Assembly: GCA_001632425.1 (NCBI GenBank)
Contig: KV425587.1
Coordinates: 67,119 to 120,440, forward strand
DNA: 53,322 nt
Direction of reading: 5' to 3'
Origin: Neolentinus lepideus HHB14362 ss-1
Lineage: Eukaryota > Basidiomycota > Agaricomycetes > Gloeophyllales > Gloeophyllaceae
In this document: positions 46,095 through 53,322 of the stretch, one piece after another
Layout: the number at the start of each line of letters is the position of its first letter
How positions within the stretch are numbered: position 1 is the stretch's first letter
Made by a program: the position numbers and the translations under genes
Notes under the pieces: generated by a model
The model's database searches: none
Seen by the model: the letters and a program-made list of their open reading frames with translations, nothing else
Told to the model about the DNA's origin: nothing

Positions 46095-46725
46095 CAGTCC
46101 CGGACAGGCAAAGACAACAAACTTGTTTCCGGCTGAGCCAGAGTTATTTACGTGAAACCGACCTCGGATTTGGCCTCAGAGAGGTTAAAAACGTTCAAAA
46201 ATGGTGTCACTGATTTTTTCCCACGACATCTTGATACGGCCAAAATTTTGGGCCATTTCAACGGCATTATATACCCTTACCGGGCCTCCCGGGTCTGACC
46301 GGGACTGTCTGTGACCTGTAGATCCTTGCAAAGAATTGTCTCTGGTCCTTCCTGGGCCGATATCACCTAAAATTTACAACACATGTTAGTCAGATTTCCA
46401 TATCTGACCTGAACTTAGAAGAGTGATTATGGCATATCAGCCCGTCCGATTATTAGATTTAAGCCAGATTCAGACTCAGCTCATCAAAAGGAGTCGATTG
46501 GCATATTTTTCGTATTTGTCCCGATTTATTTTGTATACGGCCAAATTTTCGGCCTATCCCGACCCATTATTGGGGGTTACAGGGGGTTTACGAGAAATCG
46601 GCTCGTACCAATCACTTCCTTAGTGTCCAAATCACTCATTTCTGCAATAAAAATGAGGTTCCCACGGCCGTTGGGGTTGGGAAAATCCGGTCACCGAATT
46701 TGTTGTCTTTGCTTGTCCGGGACTG
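46095..46725. mobile_element. 631-bp MITE with TA target duplication (Tc1/mariner-pogo-like ends)
   Basis: The left end reads CAGTCCCGGACAGGCAAAGA, then CAACAAACTTG; the reverse complement of the right end reads CAGTCCCGGACAAGCAAAGA, then CAACAAATTCG. That gives about 29 bp of terminal inverted repeat with two mismatches. TA flanks both ends (46093-46094 and 46726-46727). There is no coding capacity inside. The interior has two related blocks (ACGGCCAAAATTTTGGGCC near 46237 and ACGGCCAAATTTTCGGCC near 46539). TA duplication and CAGT ends fit a non-autonomous Tc1/mariner-superfamily element; no autonomous partner is in the window. Confidence 0.82.
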
Positions 46726-46727
46726 TA

Positions 46728-49227
46728 ATTAGTTCTAAGACGAGCTAACAGATATAATGTTCATTATTGGACCAGATTACTGAGTGCCGCGCCAAATTCA
46801 TACAAATTGTGTCTAATTATACTGAATCTTTAACAATATATATATCTTTACTTCAAGTTAGAACCGAGTTTGACTTGATTAGTTATATCAGACCTGTGTC
46901 ATATATGTATGTCGATCTACGAAGGGATTTCATATAGAAAGAGTCTGTGTTGTCTAATACCGTACTCAATGTCCGCTAGTTGCCGGGCACAGCGGGCCCC
47001 TAGTTTGTATACAGATGGACACAGGAAGGGCTCGAAACCAAGAGAGGGCTCAAAATAAAACAAGACAACGATGATTAGAAGAGCAGGAGCAAAAGCGAAT
47101 GGATGAACGAACAGAAGCGGACCCAGTGTGCACCATCTCTCACGAGCACCCGCCCACCTACACCAGTATAGAACCACACTCACACCCATCTGAACCGCAC
47201 CGCACCATCTTTCCCAACGAACATATTATGAGCAAGCAAGAAGGAAAGGAGAAATGATAGAGGGTGCGGGTCTGCCTGGATGGAGGGAGGTGCAAAGTGG
47301 GGTGAGAGGAGGAGGAGGGGTGCATATATGAGTACAGAGCGAATATGAATATGGAGCAAACACAAAAATCAAAAGCACAAAACATGAGCACAAAACCCAA
47401 AGTGAGGAGGCACGCTCACCCATCAGAACCAAGATTCATGACAAACCCCTCCTGAGCTTCCCTGCACCCGATATCCAATGCATCAGTTCCCGATTGCGGG
47501 ATTGAAGAACTATTAGGCCCCAGATGCGGTAGCAAAGAGCAGTCAGTTCCGGGATGAACCACCAGTTTCAGATGGCGAGTTCAAAGATACGGAGTCAGAT
47601 CCAGGCGAGAGAGGATTTGACTGATGTCCTACAGATGTAAGCATCGAAGCAATATTAGATGCAGACTGGTGAGTAGCAGAAACAGATGCAGTGTTCAGTG
47701 TGGCAATAATGCATCGTCATGCGGGAAAGGATGCACGTGAGTCATGGGACCCAATCACATGACCTTGTTGATTATAAATTTAAACTCCGCTACAACTCGG
47801 ACTTTTTGCGCGAAGTCGCGACTCCGAGTCCTCCCTTGTTCTTTCCTTCCACACTACTAATGCCTGCTGCCATCTAGTTCAATATTCACTTGTTTCCGTC
47901 GGGCTACAAACCGTCCCTACTTCAACAGCCTTCTCGGTTGGTCTTCACTCTAATCAAATGTGCATGCCTTACTCTAATCACCAGTGATACTACTCAGCTT
48001 GCCGAATCCATCGCTACTCAGGTTTTCGACGAGCTTATAGCTCAGCACCTGTACCACCTCAAATTCTACTGTGCCCACGGTATTGTGCACTGCTTCCACA
48101 ACGAATACATGTTAGCTACTAAAGATTTCACCGACACCATCAAGGAAGCCCGGACCCACCAGTTGCACCTGACCCATACACTGTAAGTGTTTTGTGTTTC
48201 AACTGTGGCAAAATTTGATGCCTTGGCCATCTGGATGTGGTACGTCTCTGTTCCCCCTGTTCCCCACCACACACTCTGACCAGCCACTAGGGTAGGTATA
48301 CTAGGTCATGTACATTATACCCTCTTAGTAAACTAGTGGAATCGCACTAGTGATGTACTGATTGGCTGGTTGTGTACAGGTATGTGTGTGGGTGGTACAC
48401 AAATAGGAACTATCTATTTATGTGTGGGTTAAAGGACTTTATCGGAATGTTCTAGTGAGCTGTCTCCTTTCCTCTTATCATCTGACTGACGTGCTGTGAC
48501 AGTCGTTCCTCGGGCCTGCTGAAGATTGCATTCATTGCATTCTTTGGGATGAAGCAGGCCCGGCTGCTGCAGAGTTCATGATTCTGATTGCGGGCAGGTG
48601 ACTGTATATGCAAAAGGTGTCATTCCGCATGATGCAGAACGATTCAGAGCAAGGTGGTGGTGGCGGCTGATGTTGTGAGTGCTCCGTCTGACTGTGCATA
48701 TATAGCTGGGATGGGTTGATTGGTCTACATAACCTATGTAATGTACGGTAGAGTCAATTGATGAATTAATGAGCTGGATCAAATGGAGTGGCGAGAAATA
48801 GTGCAAAATATCACAACTAATCAAGGATAATTTGATCTCATTGACATCTTATTTGTATTTAACTCAGGGTAATTAGATCTAATGTGCCGGGAGGCCAGCG
48901 TCCACTGTCGAATAAGAACTAATGTGATATTGGGCATAATTATATATAATCAGGTATGTTTTGAGCTAAATACATATGAATAGGACTGATCAGCAGGGGA
49001 GGTTTTTCCTGATGTATGCAGATCTTTGCAGATATGAGTTCATTTTCTACCTCGAGAACACGTGAATTCTTTTCTTCAAGCTTCCCCGACGCCATGGTCT
49101 ATGAGGAAGGCTTTTGCGAGGTGGATCCGGGAGAAATAAATGCTGCTCAACATCATCAAATTCGACTCGGACGTGCCGTGAGCGTGCTTCTTTTACGTCC
49201 ATATCAGAGAAGCATCCTATAGCACGG
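46728..49227. other. AT-rich region, one weak open frame
   Basis: There is no confident gene. At 47760-47860 a CCAAT, a TATAAATTT and a first ATG (47860) give a promoter-like arrangement. It leads to an open stretch (about 47985-48186) encoding LAESIATQVFDELIAQHLYH followed by LATKDFTDTIKEARTHQLHL, which resembles a TPR-like helical fragment. The frame from the ATG closes after five codons, so this is probably a decayed or misread gene. Confidence 0.35.
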
Positions 49228-50179
49228 TGATACGCACAGACACACGACGAAACCCGCGGAAAGGAGACCTAAAGTGTAGACACAACCACAAAGCAAACAC
49301 CAAAGCCCTTGGTGTCAGATGGCTGCGAGGCCCGGGGTAGCGAAGGGTAATATAGTTTGGAGGGGATGGGTGAAGGTGAGACGTATAGGTGGGGCTAAAG
49401 GACGGTTGGTGCCAAGTCGCTACTTGGCGGCAGTCTGTAGAGTGAAGGCGATGCTATGCACTATGTAGCACTATATGCACAGCGCTGTATAGGCACTGTA
49501 CGATAGTCTTCCTGCTTGGCGCTATGCAGTCTGCGATACTCTATAGAGGAGCGCTACTGGTAGTTGCTATCTCTAACTCAGACATATATTGACTCTGATT
49601 AGCACTACGCTACAGCACACAGGGCTGTCTTGGTGAAGGGAACGTATAAGGGGTGACTTACGAACAGCGACGCTATGCTGGTGTACTCTGTCGCTATCTC
49701 TGGGTGAAGTTGGAGGTATGCAAGAGTACCTAAACGCGAGTCGCAAGACGGACTAAAGAAAAGCTCTGATGCAAGTTTGAGATCTGAAGAGTGTGGTGAA
49801 GATAACTTGTTGTACAAACAGTAAAGTAATGGCTTAAATACATAAGAGCGACTACTCCATGTCCGATCCTATCTACCTACTATCGCGAATTGTGCCTCTG
49901 CTCAGCCTCACATCCATACGACCTGTACTGCCTTGCTCCTAGTCCACATGCGCCCTGCGACCAATACCCTGCGCGACCAACTTTAGCACGCGCGCCACTC
50001 TGCAGATGGGAGCCAGTCGGGTGTGTCTTGACTTTGCGTTAGGGTGTGCCTCTTCGATGATTCGGGGGTGGGCTATGCTGCCGCGATGCTGCCAAAAGAG
50101 GGATAAAGGGCAGGGCCGCTCTGTGGTGTGGCGGTGTCATGATAGCCGTGGTTGTGCCATGTGTCGATGTGCACTGCAC
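49228..50179. repeat. LTR-like long repeat, copy 1
   Basis: It begins TGATACGCACAGACACACGA and is matched almost base for base by the repeat at 52458-53322, with one extra block of about 80 bp (around 49585-49665) absent from copy 2. It contains short CGCTATG/GCGCTATA-type internal repeats. A TG start and length near 1 kb suggest an LTR, but matching flanking duplications are not visible. The true right end cannot be set because copy 2 runs off the window. Confidence 0.72.
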
Positions 50180-50499
50180 ACATAAGGAAAGTTGCGCCAA
50201 TAGAACTTGCACTGATCCGAGGTGACGGCGGGCTGTATGCCATATGGAAAGGCGCCCTGAGACACCGCCTCAGTTTGGACCACAGTAAGAACGCCGGCCG
50301 ACGCATGCCGATGACTTGACTGAATGACGTCCAACGTCTGAGCTACTGAGGAGCCGTCCTAAGTCCACTGAGGAGCCGAGAGCCTTGTTGCTGGTGCGTA
50401 GGGTCGCTAGTGCACGGAGTACCGACAGTGCACTATTGAGTCGCTAAGTCGCTGTTCCCATGAAGCACGCAGAATCGCCCTAAGTCGCATTTTCTGGGG

Positions 50500-50888
50500 T
50501 CAGAAGCCAACGGGGCCTATCAGCGGGAGTACTGGGAAATCGATGGGGGGGGAAAATTCCTTCTTCAAGTGACCGCGCTCGTCGTCGTTCCACGTGAAGG
50601 CTTCATTCTGCTTGCACATGAAGTCATCTAGTAGCGTGAGCTTGTCGCTAGTAAGGAATCCTTCGGGATGCGCCTTGTGTAGCGCCTCGCGCCATTCTGC
50701 AGTATAGCGCCCTGTAGGTTTGAACGCTTGTGGGGTCAGACTGAGAGTCGGCATGTCTGCTAAAGGGTCACCAGTGATGTTTCATATGATGCGATATTCT
50801 TTTGGTAGTGTCACGGGTACCGCGCGCACCTTCTGCGCTACTGGTTTGTACTTCTTTTTCATCGCTGCTACAGTTTCCTTCACTAAGA
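50500..50888 (-). pseudogene. Ty3/gypsy pol fragment upstream of the reverse transcriptase
   Basis: The frame reads KETVAAMKKKYKPVAQKVRA and VPVTLPKEYRII, then a TGA stop (about 50782-50784), then NITGDPLADMPTLSLTPQAF, KLTLLDDFMCKQNEAFTWND and EFSPPIDFPVLP. This is the segment just before the reverse transcriptase of basidiomycete gypsy elements. The fragment is cut at both ends: at its 5' side by the DNA transposon beginning near 50889, and downstream by unrelated sequence. Confidence 0.7.
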
Positions 50889-50891
50889 CTT

Positions 50892-50922
50892 GGCACCTCC
50901 GCCTGGCCCGAACCGAGGTGCC
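50892..50922. repeat. Short inverted repeat at the probable left end of a DNA transposon
   Basis: GGCACCTC and GAGGTGCC form a perfect 8-bp inverted pair exactly where the gypsy fragment stops and the region leading to the transposase gene starts. It is the likely terminus of that element. Confidence 0.45.
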
Positions 50923-51057
50923 GGAGGCGTCCAGAAAAAAATTTGATACATAAACTTGGGCAAAATATGCGTAAATCTGCAGTTTCTTATTTTTGATGGA
51001 TTACATAAGCATTCAAATATGCGGACGAAAATCCACAAGTGATGATTGAGGTCTGGT

Positions 51058-52457
51058 ATGGCTCCCTTGACGAAGAGGCAGCGTCAGGCAAAGCAACAAC
51101 GTGCTTCGGGCACAAAAGGATTCGATGCCGGCATAATTGAAGACCTTCTCGAGCTCTCCATTGATCCGGACTTCCTCCCCGACGACATCTGCACCGATTC
51201 GGAAGACAGTGATGATGAGAAAAACTGGTCATTCAGCTTCTACAGCGGAGAGGTCCATGATGCCTCTGAGAACAGTGATGACCCAGAAGAATCTACTCAT
51301 GCTGCAGCACTAGGAAAAAGGAAGGAAAGTTGTGAGGATGAGGACGACAGCTGGGACCTCTTAGATGATTCAGCATCATGGGCGGCGGAGAGTGCCCAAG
51401 AGTTCTGGGCTAAGCTATTGAAACAAGTATGTAACTATTACATCCATAAGGGAGACCTGCACACATTCATGTTTCCCTCAGACCAGCAATACACCAGTTG
51501 TGCTGCCGAGATGCCCGTGTCCAACCTATAGCGGGGTCGGCCGCACTTCAGTCTACATGAAACAGAGGGCCCTTTGTGAGGCTGCTCAAGGTAGCGCGAA
51601 GCTCGACACTTACTTCAACAAGACTCCACGTGCAAATCGCGCTCCGACTCTGGAACCAAGTCCAGAGAGTCTTGCACCTGATCCAGAAGGGCGTGCAGCC
51701 TCTTCAGACCTACCTGTCAATGTTGTCAATGAGAGCCTGAGTGCAATGAATGCGGAAAGGTGCCTGGATGGAAACTCACCCACATCCACTTGTGGAGATC
51801 CTCCCGTCGTGCCAGATTTGGTGCCATCCAATGATGGGAATGAACATGGTCAACCTATTCAAGCAGCGCCTGAAATAACCCAGGTCCCGCAGTGCGAGCC
51901 TGAGCTGCTGGAAACAGAATTCCTGGACCCAATGGCGGAGGAGGAGGATGTCCCGGAGGATGAGGATGTCTTGCAGACTGTCAAGAAGCTGATGGTGGAA
52001 GCCAAGAAATTTTGGTCGTTCCACTCGCTAATGCAGCTGCACTCCGTCAAGCAATTCATTGAACTGCAGGAAAAATACAAGAAGAACCCATGAGTGAAGG
52101 CGCCGACGCTTCAGGCAAGCCACACCATGGCTCGATCCATTGGCAAAGGTCCATACTTTGCACGGAAGATCCGGACCCTGCACCGCTATATTCAATGCTT
52201 TCGAACCCTGCCCCTGGTCAGTTCTGGTAAACATCATGCCCATCCATCATTATTGAATAACGAGCGGATCGCACAAGCGGTCAGACGCTACCTAACAGTG
52301 CTCGCAGATGGCGAGGTGAGAACTTGCCTCCTTGATGGATCTCGAGACTGACTGATACACCAGATAACACCTCTCCTGCTAATGAAGCAAGTCAATGACG
52401 TGATAATCCCCTCATTGGGACTTGACCTGGGTGGGCAGAAGATATCAGAGTCAGCGG
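51058..52457 (+). pseudogene. DDE transposase N-terminal half, interrupted
   Basis: It opens MAPLTKRQRQAKQQRASG and contains an acidic region, then YSGVGRTSVYMKQRALCEAA. It runs open to an in-frame TGA at 52091-52093 (after EKYKKNP) and continues in the same frame with IGKGPYFARKIRTLHRYIQ and PSLLNNERIAQAVRRYLTVL. After a 46-bp intron it continues ITPLLLMKQVNDVIIPSLGL and ISESAV. This matches the N-terminal part of a DDE transposase family common in Agaricomycetes, as I recall it. The DDE core would follow but is replaced by the second LTR-like repeat at 52458. The stop and the insertion both make it non-functional. The splice between about 51427 and 51500 is unresolved. Confidence 0.65.
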
Positions 52458-53322
52458 TGATATGCACAGACACACGACGAGACCCACGGAAAAGAGACCT
52501 AAAGGGTAGACACAACCACAAAGCAAACACCAAAGCCCTTGGTGTCAGATGGCTGCGAGGCCCGGGGTAACGAAGGGTAATATAGTTCGGAGGGGATGGG
52601 TGGCGGTGAGACGTATAGGTGGGGCTTAAAGGAAGGTTGGCGCCAAGTCGCTACTTGGCGGCAGTCTGTAGGATGAAGGCGACGCTATGCGCTATGTAGC
52701 GCTATATGTGCGACACTGTATGGGCGCTGTACGATGGTCCTCTTGCTCGGCGCTATGTGGTCTTCAACGCTCTATAGTGGAGCGCTGTTGGTAGTTGCTA
52801 TCTCTAACTCGGACGTGAACAGCGACGCTACGCTGGTGTACTCTGTCGCTATCTCTGGGTGAAGTCGGAGGTACGCAAGAGTACCTAAACACGGGTCGTA
52901 AGATGGACTAAGAAAGCTCTGGCGCAAGACTGAAGTCTGAAGTGGGTGGTGAAGAATAACTTGTTGTGCAGATAGTAAAGTAATGGCTTAAATACATAAG
53001 AAAGACTACTCTGCGTCTGATCCTATCTACCTACGACGGCGAGTTGTGCCTCTGCTCAGCCTCACATCCATACGACTGGTACTGCCTTGCTCCTAATCCA
53101 CATGCGCTCTGCGACCAATATCCTGCGCGACGAACTCTAGCACGCGCGCCGCTCCGCGGACGGGAGCCAGTCGGGTGCATCTTGACTTTGCGTTAGAGCG
53201 CGCCTCTTCGATAATCCGGGGGCGGGCTATGCTGCCGATAGAGGGATAAAGGGCGGGACTGTTCTGTGGTGCGGCGGTGTCGTGATAGCCGTGGTCGCGC
53301 CATGTGTCGATGCGCACTGCAC
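52458..53322. repeat. LTR-like long repeat, copy 2 (runs off the window)
   Basis: This is the same sequence in the same orientation as 49228-50179, starting TGATATGCACAGACACACGA. It interrupts the transposase gene right after the ISESA codons, so it was inserted after that gene. It lacks an internal block of about 80 bp present in copy 1. Confidence 0.72.

Noticed and set aside
46917..47432. Minus-strand hydrophobic frames as a membrane-protein gene
   Set aside because: Overlapping frames of pyrimidine-rich low-complexity sequence, without start context or splice pattern.
49228..53322. Single complete LTR retrotransposon with LTRs at 49228 and 52458
   Set aside because: The 2.3-kb interior holds a DNA-transposon gene and only a short pol fragment, in opposite orientations, and copy 2 directly interrupts the transposase frame; nesting explains it better.

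Overview
The window is genomic DNA of a filamentous basidiomycete, most likely an Agaricomycete. The evidence is the gene structure (many short GT-AG introns of about 41-65 bp, tiny exons, no operons), families typical of mushroom-forming fungi (DUF6697, intron-dense S10 carboxypeptidase, fungal ferric reductase, cytosolic GH85, Mch1-like MFS) and several fungal transposons. All exon models here were spliced by eye from reading frame, splice sites and family motifs.

Layout. 1-1598: 3' part of a serine carboxypeptidase (+). 2575-13038: a complete 10,464-bp DNA transposon with TATGACGG/CCGTCATA ends, a perfect 6-bp target duplication (CCCCTG) and dense subterminal GTGCTRA-type repeats. It carries four multi-exon genes with open frames: a DDE integrase-type transposase (+, 546 aa), an unknown 232-aa protein (-), an unknown 728-aa protein (+) and a 1036-aa protein ending in a HECT-like ubiquitin-ligase domain (-). 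14478-17809: a 1000-aa disordered protein (+). 18180-19508: UbiA prenyltransferase (-). 21661-23201: a 459-aa protein resembling p31comet/MAD2L1BP (-). 24392-26610: a membrane protein (+). 28677-31103: ferric reductase (+). 31780-about 32335: O6-alkylguanine-DNA alkyltransferase (-). 32897-35258: MFS transporter (-). 36318-41228: Yta7/Abo1/ATAD2-type AAA ATPase (+). 41409-44065: GH85 endo-beta-N-acetylglucosaminidase (-). 44374-46070: DUF6697 protein (-), with a TA-flanked 631-bp MITE (46095-46725) sitting 22 bp upstream of its first recognisable exon. 49228-53322: a nested repeat zone with two LTR-like direct repeats, a Ty3/gypsy pol fragment with an in-frame stop, and a broken DDE transposase gene that runs into the second repeat.

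The host genes look like ordinary unlinked housekeeping and metabolic genes; no biosynthetic cluster is evident. The most unusual object is the large transposon. It is intact by every criterion visible here, its genes are arranged tail-to-tail in two pairs around a shared 150-bp divergent promoter, and it encodes a putative ubiquitin ligase beside its transposase.
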